The notes below the pieces were generated by a model. The model did not search any database. It had not been told where the DNA came from and worked only from the letters and a program-made list of their open reading frames with translations. A stretch of DNA of 46,707 nucleotides from Candidatus Collierbacteria bacterium GW2011_GWA2_42_17 (GTDB taxonomy: Bacteria; Patescibacteriota; Microgenomatia; UBA1400; MFAQ01): the NCBI GenBank assembly GCA_000998275.1, contig LCDA01000002.1, positions 1 to 46,707 on the forward strand, read 5' to 3'. The translations under genes were made by a program, and so were the position numbers. Every line of letters starts with the position of its first letter. Position 1 is the stretch's first letter. Below are positions 18,376-30,694 of this stretch, one piece after another.

Positions 18376-20135
18376 TAAACTTGAGCTACTCTAATAACTT
18401 CTTCAAGGGAGGTTACTCCATCCAATACCTTCAGGTAACCATCTTGTTTCATAATAATCATGCCGTCTTCTCTGGCTGCGTTTTCGACCGTAGTCGCATC
18501 GGCCCTCTCCATAATCAGTCTGGCAATTTTGTCGGTTACTCGCAACACTTCATAAATACCGATACGTCCATAATATCCCGACCCACCGCACTTATCACAT
18601 CCTGCTCCTTTATAAAGCATAAAGGGGGTGTTATTTTTTTGTGCCTCAGCCGCTTTAATAGGGTTTGATTTAATCCACCCGTCAAGTAACTTTCCCAGTA
18701 CTTCTTGTATATCGGCAGCCACCTCCGCTTCCGGTACATAAGCAGTTTTGCACTTATCACACACCGTACGCAAAACACGCTGACCGATAACTGCCGTCAT
18801 TGAACTAGACAATAAAAATGGCTCTGCTCCCATATCCAAAAGACGAGGAAGGGCTCCGGCGGCTGAGTTTGTATGAACGGTTGAAAACACTAGGTGACCT
18901 GTAAGGGACGCTTGCACTGCCAACTGAGCCGTTTCCTCATCACGAATTTCACCCACCATAATAATGTTCGGGTCTTGGCGAAGAAAAGAGCGCAGTCCGG
19001 AAGCAAATGTCAGACCAGCCTGAGGATTAATCTGAACCTGGTTCACCCCACCAATTTGGTACTCTACCGGATCTTCCAACGCTACAATGTTAACCTTTGG
19101 CGAGTTTACCATGGTCAGAATCGAGTAAAGCGTGGTCGTTTTACCTGAACCCGTAGGACCAGTCGCCAAGATGATACCATGAGGAATTCGTATTGCCTCT
19201 TCTAAGGTAGTTAGGGCTTTCCCACGAAGACCCAACTCCGACAAGGAAGGTACTTTATCGGTTTTCTTCAAAAGACGCATCACGATCTTCTCACCGTTCA
19301 CGGTAGGTAGGGAAGAGATACGTAAATCTACTTCACCCCACTCGGACTGAAAATTAAAACGACCATCCTGTGGAATTCTTTTTTCATCAATTTTCATGCC
19401 GGCCAAAATTTTAATACGGGAAATCAATGAGGCATGATAATCTTTATCCAAGGTTAGTTTCTCCTCAAGAATACCGTCAATACGGTAGCGCACTCTTGTG
19501 ATATTTTCCATTGGCTCGATGTGAATATCCGAAGCTCTTAAACGAATGGCATGTTCCAAAATTTTCCTCACAATTTCAACAATCTTTGGTTCTTTGATGA
19601 TCTGTGAAATAGTGTCTGACGTCACCAAGCGCACACCCTCCTCATCGGTTACTTCCTTGCCTCTCTTCAAAACACTCGAGATCTCCCCAGACAAACTTTG
19701 ACTATATACATTGGCGATTAAGGTATCCAAGTTTTCCTTGGATGTCAGCAATGACTTTATTGTGTAGCCTGTTCTTTTTTGAAAAAAATCAACCGTCGAA
19801 AGCTCTTCCGGCTTCACCATGATCAAGCTCAAGGTTTTGTTCTGTTTATCCAAAGTGTACGGCACCACTTGATAGGTTCTGGCCAAATCCACTGAAATTA
19901 AACCAATCAGATCCGGCTCGACCGAAATTTTGCTCTCCGCAAAATAGGGGATACCCAGTACTTTTGCTTTTGCCTCAGCCAATCCTCGCTCATCCACTAG
20001 CCTCTTTTCGACCAATAGTGTGGTTAGTGATTTTCCTGAAGTTACTGCCTCGATTTTCAAGGTGTCAATCATCGCTTCCGTCAGTTTACCTGTCGAAAGA
20101 AGATAATCCAGTAGGGCAGTTTCCTGATAATCCAT
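18375..20135 (-). CDS. pilB: Pilus extension ATPase PilB/GspE
   Basis: MshEN-like N-terminus, ATGPTGSGKTTTLYS, LRQDPNIIMVGEIRDEETA, CDKC...CDKCGGSGYYGR zinc site. Confidence 0.95.
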   Translation of the reverse strand: MDYQETALLDYLLSTGKLTEAMIDTLKIEAVTSGKSLTTLLVEKRLVDERGLAEAKAKVLGIPYFAESKISVEPDLIGLISVDLARTYQVVPYTLDKQNKTLSLIMVKPEELSTVDFFQKRTGYTIKSLLTSKENLDTLIANVYSQSLSGEISSVLKRGKEVTDEEGVRLVTSDTISQIIKEPKIVEIVRKILEHAIRLRASDIHIEPMENITRVRYRIDGILEEKLTLDKDYHASLISRIKILAGMKIDEKRIPQDGRFNFQSEWGEVDLRISSLPTVNGEKIVMRLLKKTDKVPSLSELGLRGKALTTLEEAIRIPHGIILATGPTGSGKTTTLYSILTMVNSPKVNIVALEDPVEYQIGGVNQVQINPQAGLTFASGLRSFLRQDPNIIMVGEIRDEETAQLAVQASLTGHLVFSTVHTNSAAGALPRLLDMGAEPFLLSSSMTAVIGQRVLRTVCDKCKTAYVPEAEVAADIQEVLGKLLDGWIKSNPIKAAEAQKNNTPFMLYKGAGCDKCGGSGYYGRIGIYEVLRVTDKIARLIMERADATTVENAAREDGMIIMKQDGYLKVLDGVTSLEEVIRVAQV

Positions 20136-20141
20136 ACCTTA

Positions 20142-20150
20142 ACTATAGCA
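20142..20150 (-). promoter_or_regulatory. Extended -10 (TGC-TATAGT) of pilB, 6 nt before ATG
   Basis: Minus strand reads TGCTATAGT-taaggt-ATG. Confidence 0.6.
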
Positions 20151-20157
20151 AATTTAT

Positions 20158-20787
20158 CTATGTCTTAACCAGTTTCCACGAGCTTATTAGAAAATTTCCA
20201 AATGTCAGTTTTACATTCACATTCGTGAAGCGGATTTTAGACAAGGAATCAATCGCAAGTTTCAATATTTTTAATCTATTTTTATTTACCGACTGTTCCA
20301 AACCAAATCTAAGTTTTACTATCACTTCTTCCAAACAATTTTCTACCTCCTCTTTCTCCATCTCGTCCGCAAAAGCTAAACACTTTGCAGGACCCTTGGC
20401 AAAACACTCCAGAATACTTTTCCAATAAACTCCCTCCGTTTCTTTTTTTTTCATTTGATTTACAATCACACAGCGAGAAAGTATTGTTGGCAAAAGACCA
20501 TTCTCATTTCCGGCCACAAGGAATAAACACATCGACTCACTCGATTCCTCCAGTGGTTTCAAAAGAACGGCCTGACACTCGGGTGAAAGTTTATCTGCAT
20601 CCCAAATAACTAAACTCATTCCGATAGATCCGGTAGAAACATTTCTTCCAAAGTTGATAAAACGTCGCAAATCGTCTATCTTACCTTCACTACCTTCATA
20701 GCCCATCGTCGAAACAATAGACAAACCCAAAGAAGAAAGCAATGTCTCCCGTTCGTACGTGCCGGCCACTATAATCTTTGGTAACAT
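20158..20787 (-). CDS. holB: DNA polymerase III delta'-like clamp-loader subunit (no P-loop)
   Basis: LVIWDADKLSPECQAVLLKPLEE...FLVAGNENGLLPTILSRCVIV (SRC motif); ATG at 20787 preferred over 20802 because TACAAT-N6 precedes it. Confidence 0.75.
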   Translation of the reverse strand: MLPKIIVAGTYERETLLSSLGLSIVSTMGYEGSEGKIDDLRRFINFGRNVSTGSIGMSLVIWDADKLSPECQAVLLKPLEESSESMCLFLVAGNENGLLPTILSRCVIVNQMKKKETEGVYWKSILECFAKGPAKCLAFADEMEKEEVENCLEEVIVKLRFGLEQSVNKNRLKILKLAIDSLSKIRFTNVNVKLTFGNFLISSWKLVKT

Positions 20788-20812
20788 TAGCTTATTGTAC
20801 AAACAGATGTAC

Positions 20813-20841
20813 TTGATGTGTTAGTGGTTAACCATTAAAAT
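20813..20841 (+). promoter_or_regulatory. Sigma70-type promoter of gyrB operon
   Basis: TTGATG-N17-TAAAAT. Confidence 0.6.
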
Positions 20842-20864
20842 GAACCCGCAGCGCTAAAACTTAA

Positions 20865-22850
<1,986 letters not shown>

Positions 22851-22852
22851 TT

Positions 22853-23389
22853 ATGAACCTACTTCACTCAATTAAAGCGCATAAAACAGACTCTTTGATC
22901 AATGTTGTTATCGAGATTCCTAGTGGCTCTCAATCAAAAATTGAATACGATACCGACAAAGAAGAGTTCGTCGTCGATAGAATTTTATCTACAAAACTTT
23001 CCTTTCCTTTTAATTATGGTTTTGTACCAGAAACGTGGAGTAACGATAACGACCCTTTGGATGCAGTTGTCCTAAGTTCGAAGCCCCAAAATACAGGTGC
23101 CGTCATCGAATCAAGAATTATCGGTTTATTAGCCACCAAAGACGAGAAGGGTACTGATGCCAAACTAATCACCGTCCCAAGCTCCGAGACAAATCCTATA
23201 TTTACCAAGATTAATACCATTGAAGATCTTGACGAACAAACACTCAACAACATTCAATATTTCTACAAAAACTATAAAATAATTGAGCCGGGAAAATGGG
23301 TAGACATCGATGGTTATGCTTCCAAAGAAGAAGCCGAGTCAAAACTTAAAATAGCTATTGAGGAATACCATCAACATTTTCAAAAATAA
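22853..23389 (+). CDS. ppa: Inorganic pyrophosphatase, class I
   Basis: VVIEIPSGSQSKIEYD...FPFNYGFVPETWSNDNDPLDAVVL. Confidence 0.9.
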   Translation: MNLLHSIKAHKTDSLINVVIEIPSGSQSKIEYDTDKEEFVVDRILSTKLSFPFNYGFVPETWSNDNDPLDAVVLSSKPQNTGAVIESRIIGLLATKDEKGTDAKLITVPSSETNPIFTKINTIEDLDEQTLNNIQYFYKNYKIIEPGKWVDIDGYASKEEAESKLKIAIEEYHQHFQK

Positions 23390-23392
23390 AAT

Positions 23393-26041
23393 ATGGAAGA
23401 CCAAAACGAAGAAAACCAAACAAATAATACTGTCGTCTCCTCCGACGATCAAATTACTCCCGTCGTAATAGAAGACAAAAATACAGAGTGGGGCATCATA
23501 AAAAATGCTCCCATCGTCGAAGAAATGGAGCGCAGTTATCTAGACTACGCCATGTCCGTTATTGTTTCCCGTGCTCTTCCGGACATTCGTGACGGTTTAA
23601 AACCAGTTCATCGCCGTATCCTTTTTGCCATGAGAGATATGGGCATTACTCATAAAAGTGCCTACAAAAAATCAGCTCGTATTGTCGGTGAAGTACTAGG
23701 CAAATATCATCCACATGGTGACACTGCCGTTTACCAAACAATGGTTCGTTTGGCTCAAGACTTTTCCATGCGTTATCCCTTAGTCGATGGCCAAGGAAAC
23801 TTTGGTAGCATTGATGGCGACTCTGCTGCCGCTATGCGTTACACCGAAGCTCGTCTCTCCAAGATTGCTAGTGAACTTCTCGAAGACATCGACAAAAACA
23901 CGGTTGATTTTGTTGATAATTTTGATGGCTCACAACAAGAACCCCTTGTCCTTCCAGCCAAACTTCCCAATCTCTTGCTCATGGGCTCGGATGGTATCGC
24001 TGTTGGTATGGCCACCAAAATTCCTCCGCACAATTTACTTGAAGTTGTAAGCGCCATCAACGCCTTGATAGATAAAAGCAAAGTCTCCACAACAACTCCA
24101 GTTGAAGATGACAATCTCCACACAACAAGTTATAAAAATCTCATTGGCACTCTGGAATCCGACATTGAAATAGACGAGCTGTGTCAGCACATCAAAGGAC
24201 CGGACTTTCCAACTTCCGGTATCATCTACGACACTAAAGAAATCAAAAAAATGTATGACACTGGTAAAGCCAGTATCACCGTTAGGGGAGTGGCCGAGAT
24301 AGTTGAAAAGAAAAATGGTCGTTTCCAAATCCTCATTACTGAGCTGCCATACCAAGTAAACAAAGCTAAATTAATTACCGATATTGCCGAGCTAGTCAAA
24401 AAGAAAAGGGTCGATGGCATCTCCGATCTTCGTGACGAATCCGATAGAAAAGGTATGACTGTTGCCGTCGATCTCAAAAAAGACGCCAAGCCCAAGAGTG
24501 TTCTCAATAATCTCTACAAATACACTGAGTTGCAAACCAGTTTCCCTGCCAATGTTGTCGCTTTGACTTCTGATGGTACTCCACATCTTCTAAATCTCAA
24601 GCAAATTCTTATGGAGTTCACCGCTCACCGTCAAATGGTTGTTGTTCGCCGTTCTCAGTTTGAGTTAAAGTCCGCCAAAGACCGTGCCCATATTTTGAAA
24701 GGCTTGCTCATCGCCCTAGCCAACATCGATGACGTCATTGAAACAATTAAAAAGAGTCCCGACTCAGACACTGCTAGAACAAACCTAATGACAAAGTTTG
24801 GTCTTGACGAAATTCAGGCCAACGCCATCTTGGAAATGCAGCTTCGCCGCTTGGCCGCTCTCGAACGCCAAAAAATTGAGGCCGAGTACCAAGAACTCAT
24901 GAAAACGATTGAAAAATTAGTCGCCGTTCTCAAGGATCCCAAAAAAGTCTTCCAGATCATTAAAGATGAACTCATTAAACTAGCCCTAGACTATCCAGAG
25001 AAGAGAAGAACTAAGATTGTCGCTACGGCACCCGGTTCTCTCTCCGAGGAAGATCTCATTCCTTCCGAAGAAACTATCGTTACCCTTACCAAATCCGGAT
25101 ATATCAAACGCATGCCACTTTCTACTTTCCGAACTCAGAAAAGGGGGGGAAAGGGGGTTTCCGGAATGACCATCAAAGACACCGATGAGATTCAGCTTTT
25201 AACCAACGCCAATACTCACGACCGACTTCTAGTCTTTACCAGCAAAGGAAAAGTATTTGCCCTTAAAGTCTGGGAACTACCCGAAGGCAGTCGTATCAGC
25301 AAAGGACAAGCCATTATCAATCTTATAAACATCGAGACTGACGAAACCATCAAGAGTATTCTGCCAATGCCCAGACAGGTCGAGAAAAATCGTTTCCTTT
25401 TCTTCACTACCAAAGCTGGCGTCGTCAAACGGACAGCTCTTCTCAAATATGAAAATATTAAAAGTAATGGACTAATTGCTATTAAGCTCCAAAACGATGA
25501 CAACTTGGTCTGGGTAAATCAAACCTCCGGTTCCGACCATATACTACTTGTTTCCAAGGATGGCAAGTCGATTCGTTTCCACGAATCTGATGTCCGCCCA
25601 ACCGACAGAGACACTCAGGGTGTCAGAGGTATTTTACTGAAGAACGACGACTATGTTATCTCTATGGACGTTTTCGGACCGGAAGAACCAGTATCTACAG
25701 ATAAACGTGTCAAGCTGTTCAGAGACCTTCTCATCGTCACCGAAAAAGGAATGGGTAAACGCACTCCGCTTCCTGAATACCCTGTGCAAAATCGTTCCGG
25801 TCAAGGACTTAAAGTATGTGAGACAACAGACAAAACAGGTAAGCTTGCCGGTGCACTTCTGGTCGACCAAGACTCCGAAGTACTACTAATCACCACCTCT
25901 CAGGGTCAAGCTATCAAACTCCCTATAAAAAATATCCCCAGACTCGGTCGAGCCACCCAAGGGGTTATTCTTATGCGCTTTGCTAAAGATGGGGACTCTG
26001 TAGCTGCCGTGACCACCGTATCCGACTCCGAAGGGGAATAG
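23393..26041 (+). CDS. gyrA: DNA gyrase subunit A
   Basis: [32 protein letters not shown]; GyrA box QKRGGKG at 25136-25156. Confidence 0.96.
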   Translation: MEDQNEENQTNNTVVSSDDQITPVVIEDKNTEWGIIKNAPIVEEMERSYLDYAMSVIVSRALPDIRDGLKPVHRRILFAMRDMGITHKSAYKKSARIVGEVLGKYHPHGDTAVYQTMVRLAQDFSMRYPLVDGQGNFGSIDGDSAAAMRYTEARLSKIASELLEDIDKNTVDFVDNFDGSQQEPLVLPAKLPNLLLMGSDGIAVGMATKIPPHNLLEVVSAINALIDKSKVSTTTPVEDDNLHTTSYKNLIGTLESDIEIDELCQHIKGPDFPTSGIIYDTKEIKKMYDTGKASITVRGVAEIVEKKNGRFQILITELPYQVNKAKLITDIAELVKKKRVDGISDLRDESDRKGMTVAVDLKKDAKPKSVLNNLYKYTELQTSFPANVVALTSDGTPHLLNLKQILMEFTAHRQMVVVRRSQFELKSAKDRAHILKGLLIALANIDDVIETIKKSPDSDTARTNLMTKFGLDEIQANAILEMQLRRLAALERQKIEAEYQELMKTIEKLVAVLKDPKKVFQIIKDELIKLALDYPEKRRTKIVATAPGSLSEEDLIPSEETIVTLTKSGYIKRMPLSTFRTQKRGGKGVSGMTIKDTDEIQLLTNANTHDRLLVFTSKGKVFALKVWELPEGSRISKGQAIINLINIETDETIKSILPMPRQVEKNRFLFFTTKAGVVKRTALLKYENIKSNGLIAIKLQNDDNLVWVNQTSGSDHILLVSKDGKSIRFHESDVRPTDRDTQGVRGILLKNDDYVISMDVFGPEEPVSTDKRVKLFRDLLIVTEKGMGKRTPLPEYPVQNRSGQGLKVCETTDKTGKLAGALLVDQDSEVLLITTSQGQAIKLPIKNIPRLGRATQGVILMRFAKDGDSVAAVTTVSDSEGE

Positions 26042-26074
26042 TCACACCCGTACGTCCAGGCCTATATCCTATAG

Positions 26075-26103
26075 TTGATATTTTCGTGGTTAAATGCTAT
26101 AAT
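26075..26103 (+). promoter_or_regulatory. Promoter of small ORF 26146
   Basis: TTGATA-N17-TATAAT with TGC extended -10. Confidence 0.75.
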
Positions 26104-26145
26104 CTTCAACGTACTTTCAATCTATAGACAAGACATGGAGGAGCC

Positions 26146-26379
26146 ATGGAAAAGAAGAAAATGCCGGTTATTGAAAACGGTTTTTTTGTCATAATCCCGG
26201 TAGGGGTGCAGGGTGGTGTTTACGAAAACGCCACACTCCTTACCAACCTTCTCAATAAATGGTGCGAGGAAAATCCGGGGAAAAAGATTGTTGGAAACCC
26301 AAATTTCCACATTACTCCGTCATCCGGCGGAAGAAACATCTCAATTGACTCCATCTCTTTCTCATTCACCTGGAAGTGA
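26146..26379 (+). CDS. Small protein of unknown function (77 aa)
   Basis: SD GGAGGAGCC-ATG, strong promoter, own terminator. Confidence 0.7.
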   Translation: MEKKKMPVIENGFFVIIPVGVQGGVYENATLLTNLLNKWCEENPGKKIVGNPNFHITPSSGGRNISIDSISFSFTWK

Positions 26380-26385
26380 TTTCCC

Positions 26386-26411
26386 AAGTCCCGCATCGCG
26401 GGACTTTTTTG
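26386..26411 (+). terminator. Intrinsic terminator
   Basis: AAGTCCCGC-ATC-GCGGGACTT followed by a T run. Confidence 0.88.
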
Positions 26412-26435
26412 TAACTAATTTATCTACTAATTATT

Positions 26436-28049
26436 CTACTGATCAAACTCTTTTCCTCTTCCTGAAACCGGAGTCGCGCTCACCGTCGCCGTTTGAGAAA
26501 CTGCTCCAAGCCGAAGAGCCAACAGGGTGGGTTCCTTACCCATACCAACTGGGAAAATTATGGTATCGCCCTTAACTGCTGGCCACCCATTAATACCACC
26601 ACTGGCTTGATACTCCCAAACTTTTTTTCCAGACACTTTATCAAAGGCATAAATTTTTCCATCTAAGGTGGAAGTAAAAACAAGATTATTTACCACGGTA
26701 GCCGCACCCACATTCATCGACAAGAAGTCATACTTCCAAATAATTTTTCCGTCTGTGACATCAAGAGCCACCAACTCTCCCTTAGCCTTACCAAGATCAA
26801 AAGACTTGGCTACAAACTCGGTCGGGGTGTACTGTACTTCCATGTTGACAACCGGCACATAAACAACCCCCTCGGAATATGCCATATTGGTTTCCACCCC
26901 TCCCAAAGGTCCGGGGGAAACTCTCGTCACCCCACCTGGTAAAACCTTTAAGGTATCGTTTAAGTGAGTCCCAACACTTGTCTCCCAAATCTTATCTCCA
27001 GTATTTTTATCAAAGGCATACACCTTACCCATCTTTCCCGCTCCAACAATAATATCTCTAATTTTCCCATTGGCCTTCATAGTTGATAGAATAGGGGAGA
27101 TCTGAAAATCATAGTCAAATAAATCATGGGGTAGAACTTGGTTATACCAAAGAAGTTTCCCTGTTTTCTGCTCCAGAGCAACGATACTATTGGTATACAA
27201 ATTCTTACCCAAACGACTAGTTCCGTTAGGGAACTCTGCCGTTCCCGGCCAGGGAGCCGGATTCCCAATTCCCCAGTACATAATATTCCTTGTGGTATCA
27301 ATAGCTGGAGGGTACCATGCTCCACCACCGCTATTTACTTCAATATTTCCCCAAATATCCTTGCTGTCTACTGTATCAAAACTCCATAAAATTTTACCTG
27401 TTTTCTGATCCAACGCATAAATAATCCCGGTAGATCCACCTTTGTAAAAGTTTTCGTTACTTACACCCGGAACTGTTGATACATAAACCATGCCCTTATA
27501 CGCCGTTGTCTGTATATCAATACCGCTGTTTGGATTATCGGACAAAGTTGTTGTCCAAAGTTCCTCACCTTGTAAATTTAAACCAACAACGCCATAACGT
27601 CCTTTAACTGCAAAAATCATTCCGGAATCAAAAGATACACCGTTTGGCCCAGCGTTGTCCAGGTTATACTCTTTCATCCAAATCTGTTTCCCGGTCTTAA
27701 AATCCACTGCGTATACGTTACTCTTCAAATCCTGAAAATACACCACGTTCCCGATAATCAGTGGATTGGTTGCCATCGCCCCCCATTCACTTACTCCTTC
27801 AACAGGTAAAGACCAAGCCACTCCAAGACTAGAGACGTTATCCACAACAATCCCAGAATTTACTGCCTCTCTCGTATTGGATAAATTTTGATTCGCGCTT
27901 GGCCAATCACCAACGGTACTTTTTATTCCCCAAGTAAAGAAACTATATACTCCCAAAAGAATAGCCACCAATAACAACACAATAGTATTTCCTTTTTTAG
28001 AACTCACCTTCTTAGTTATCACGTTATTTAGTGACAATGATAGTCGCAC
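26436..28049 (-). CDS. Membrane-anchored PQQ-type beta-propeller (quinoprotein dehydrogenase-like)
   Basis: Repeated YALDxKTGKxxW blades, GGGAWYPPAIDTTRNIMYWGIGNPAPWPGT, PHDLFDYD. Confidence 0.85.
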   Translation of the reverse strand: MRLSLSLNNVITKKVSSKKGNTIVLLLVAILLGVYSFFTWGIKSTVGDWPSANQNLSNTREAVNSGIVVDNVSSLGVAWSLPVEGVSEWGAMATNPLIIGNVVYFQDLKSNVYAVDFKTGKQIWMKEYNLDNAGPNGVSFDSGMIFAVKGRYGVVGLNLQGEELWTTTLSDNPNSGIDIQTTAYKGMVYVSTVPGVSNENFYKGGSTGIIYALDQKTGKILWSFDTVDSKDIWGNIEVNSGGGAWYPPAIDTTRNIMYWGIGNPAPWPGTAEFPNGTSRLGKNLYTNSIVALEQKTGKLLWYNQVLPHDLFDYDFQISPILSTMKANGKIRDIIVGAGKMGKVYAFDKNTGDKIWETSVGTHLNDTLKVLPGGVTRVSPGPLGGVETNMAYSEGVVYVPVVNMEVQYTPTEFVAKSFDLGKAKGELVALDVTDGKIIWKYDFLSMNVGAATVVNNLVFTSTLDGKIYAFDKVSGKKVWEYQASGGINGWPAVKGDTIIFPVGMGKEPTLLALRLGAVSQTATVSATPVSGRGKEFDQ

Positions 28050-28422
28050 GCATAAAAGGATGGATTGAACATATATATGTATATGTTCCTTCTTTTGTAA
28101 AGGTAAAACTATATCTTTGGCCTGTCGCCATTTTTGGGCTTACAAAAGTTCCATCATCGCTTACCACATCATGAAGATAACTTTCCTGATTTACCCAAGT
28201 AACCGTTTCACCCACTTTTATAGTCATCGTCTCAGGGACAAATGTATTTTGTCTAATCAATACTTCGCCCACAGCCGGCACCGTTGGAGTAATAACGGTT
28301 TCCACTACCTGAGGTGATACCTCGTTCGGCCTAGGGTACATTTTTATATACCAATACCAACCGACAATCATCAATATTAAAATAACTACCGCAAACATCA
28401 AACCGTCTTTTCTTACCGCCAT
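28024..28422 (-). CDS. Membrane-anchored cupredoxin (plastocyanin-like)
   Basis: TIKVGETVTWVNQESYLHDVVS...YTYICSIHPFMRATIIV; candidate type-1 Cu ligands H, C, H, M. Confidence 0.88.
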   Translation of the reverse strand: MAVRKDGLMFAVVILILMIVGWYWYIKMYPRPNEVSPQVVETVITPTVPAVGEVLIRQNTFVPETMTIKVGETVTWVNQESYLHDVVSDDGTFVSPKMATGQRYSFTFTKEGTYTYICSIHPFMRATIIVTK

Positions 28423-28511
28423 ATATTTTTGTTATTTATTAATGTTGTCCAATATAATAATAACACCATTTTTGTAATATTTTGTAAGAATTCTTATACT
28501 TTCTCGAGTGA

Positions 28512-29459
28512 CTACTTCAAATATTTATCGTGAATCTGTTTCAGTTGAGGGTTAGTTACATGAGTGTATATCTGAGTCGTAGCCACATTTTTATGACCTA
28601 ACATTTCTTGAACGCTTCGCAAATCCGCACCCTGTTGAAGTAAGGTAGTGGCAAATGAGTGTCGTAAAATATGAGGGCTTACTTTGATAGGCAAGCCAGC
28701 CATTCGTCGATATTTCTCTACAATTCGCTGAACCCCTCTAATCGACAATCTAGCTCTTTCACCACCCATTCCCGGATCCCACTCACCATTTTTCGGAATT
28801 CTAATCCAAAGTGCTCTGTATGGATCCGTTCTTGTTGAAAGGTATTTATCCAGCCATCCCGCACATCGATCTGTCAAAAACACCACTCGAGCCCGTCTTC
28901 CTTTTCCGATTATTCCAAATTCTCTCTGTTTCAAATCAATCTTATCAATATCCAACTTGGCGAGTTCGGACACACGTAACCCTGTACTAAATAGTACTTC
29001 CAGTATCGCCCTATCTCGCAACCCGGCCATGGTTGAGGTGTCCGGAGACGTCAGCAACCGCTCCACCTGATCTCTGTCTAAAAATTTAATTTGATGCTCT
29101 TCACCTTTGGGTAAATCCACTTTCTCCGGAGACAAGGTCTTGATACCTTTTTTTGCGCAATATTTTAGAAAAGCACGTAAGGCGATCACGTAATAAGCCT
29201 GAGTAGTAGGGGATAACCGTTTTCCATGAATATCCTCGAAACGGGCTAAATACAATCTATATCTACGTACCATCTCGCTCGTCAATTTCTCAATGTATTC
29301 TTGAGCATAATGTTTTTCAAACCAATCGCGAAACATCTTAAGATAGTGGGAGTAGTTACGGATGGTGAACTTACTATAGTTCTTTTCCACTTCGATATAG
29401 CTCAGATACCTTCTGATATGAACTCTCAAAGTAAGATCCGGAGCCTGTTTCTTAGCCAT
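28512..29459 (-). CDS. Tyrosine recombinase XerC/XerD family
   Basis: STGLRVSEL, HILRHSFATTLL, GHKNVATTQIYTH catalytic R-HxxR-H-Y. Confidence 0.94.
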   Translation of the reverse strand: MAKKQAPDLTLRVHIRRYLSYIEVEKNYSKFTIRNYSHYLKMFRDWFEKHYAQEYIEKLTSEMVRRYRLYLARFEDIHGKRLSPTTQAYYVIALRAFLKYCAKKGIKTLSPEKVDLPKGEEHQIKFLDRDQVERLLTSPDTSTMAGLRDRAILEVLFSTGLRVSELAKLDIDKIDLKQREFGIIGKGRRARVVFLTDRCAGWLDKYLSTRTDPYRALWIRIPKNGEWDPGMGGERARLSIRGVQRIVEKYRRMAGLPIKVSPHILRHSFATTLLQQGADLRSVQEMLGHKNVATTQIYTHVTNPQLKQIHDKYLK

Positions 29460-29504
29460 CTTCTTTCATCATATCAAATTATTGTGCGACATAAACTTCA
29501 ATAC

Positions 29505-29532
29505 TTGATTTCTATAAAAAAATGAATACAAT
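29505..29532 (+). promoter_or_regulatory. Promoter of M50 protease gene
   Basis: TTGATT-N16-TACAAT. Confidence 0.5.
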
Positions 29533-29575
29533 ATAGGGCAATCGCACCTTAACACCACGCTTCAGAGGAGGAGTC

Positions 29576-30214
29576 ATGGTCTTTCAATTTCTACTATTGG
29601 GTATTCCTGTTTCTGTACACTGGACTACCATTTTTCTGTTTCTTATAATCTTTTGCGACTCTTTTTTATATCTAAGAATGAACCTAAAGGGGAAGAGTAC
29701 CAGAGGATACATTATCGCCGGCATCTTTTCCGTGGTTTTGATTATTCTATCTGTTCTAGTTCACGAAACCGGACACGCTGTTGTAGCTGGAAGTTACGGA
29801 TTTAAAATGACAAGTGCTGGAATTAATGGGGCTTTTGCCTATGTTTCGAACGGATTCAGCATGAACACCATCGAACCATACAAAGAGTTTTTGATAGCTC
29901 TGGCCGGACCAGCCTCAAACTTTTTGCTCGCCTTGCTTGGTGTTCCATTTATATATTTACTCGGACGCTCTCTACCCGAGAGTACTATCCGGTACTTTAC
30001 GATTGTGAACATCAGACTGGGAAGAATAAACCTTTGGCCGGTAGCTTTACTTGATGGCGGTCGGATTCTAAACTCTATTATTCGTTACACCGCCGGTACT
30101 GCCAATTGGACAAGCTACATTCCCTACCTAGTCTCGGTAATCTTTATCATATACATATTCAGCAAGAAAAGGGGGCATTTCGAACTCGAACATCTCATCG
30201 AAAAAATACCCTAA
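29576..30214 (+). CDS. Site-2 protease-type M50 metalloprotease
   Basis: VHETGHAVVAG (HExxH) and NLWPVALLDGGR; SD GAGGAGGAGTC-ATG. Confidence 0.9.
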   Translation: MVFQFLLLGIPVSVHWTTIFLFLIIFCDSFLYLRMNLKGKSTRGYIIAGIFSVVLIILSVLVHETGHAVVAGSYGFKMTSAGINGAFAYVSNGFSMNTIEPYKEFLIALAGPASNFLLALLGVPFIYLLGRSLPESTIRYFTIVNIRLGRINLWPVALLDGGRILNSIIRYTAGTANWTSYIPYLVSVIFIIYIFSKKRGHFELEHLIEKIP

Positions 30215-30232
30215 ACAAGCACGCATCTTCTT

Positions 30233-30256
30233 ACACCCTGGAAACAGGGTGTTTTT
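30233..30256 (+). terminator. Intrinsic terminator of M50 gene
   Basis: ACACCCTG-GAAA-CAGGGTGT-TTTT. Confidence 0.88.
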
Positions 30257-30278
30257 ATTTATCAATACCTTTGTATGT

Positions 30279-30300
30279 AATGGGTGTGTAATGGGTGTGT
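30279..30300 (+). repeat. Tandem 11-bp repeat (AATGGGTGTGT)x2
   Basis: Two perfect copies plus AAT. Confidence 0.9.
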
Positions 30301-30320
30301 AATAGAATAGTCAATCTCAG

Positions 30321-30346
30321 TCCCCGCAAAATAGCGGGGATTTTTA
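30321..30346 (+). terminator. Second intrinsic terminator-like hairpin
   Basis: TCCCCGC-aaaata-GCGGGGA-TTTTT. Confidence 0.75.
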
Positions 30347-30448
30347 TTATTTCGAAATAAAAAAGTAAAAATATTTTCACACCGTGGAAAATAGGGGATA
30401 AGAAGTAGGGGAGACTTAAAACAATTTTTCAATAACATCATCAAAAAG

Positions 30449-30457
30449 TTATCCACA
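30449..30457 (+). promoter_or_regulatory. DnaA box (TTATCCACA)
   Basis: Exact consensus match in a very AT-rich stretch. Confidence 0.55.
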
Positions 30458-30694
30458 ATCAAAAATAAAAATTAGTTGCGGTAAAACAAAACTTTAACAA
30501 AAAAATATTATTTAATAAAAAAATTTACGGAAAAATAAGTAATTAATAATCAATGACATAAAACAATATTTATTCATAAAAATGAATTCAAATTTAATTA
30601 ATTAAAGTCTACATATCAAAAATTTAAGTTCAAATTTACCATTACTTCGTTACACTAAAGAACAAATTAAAACAACAGAAATCGTTAAAAATGC

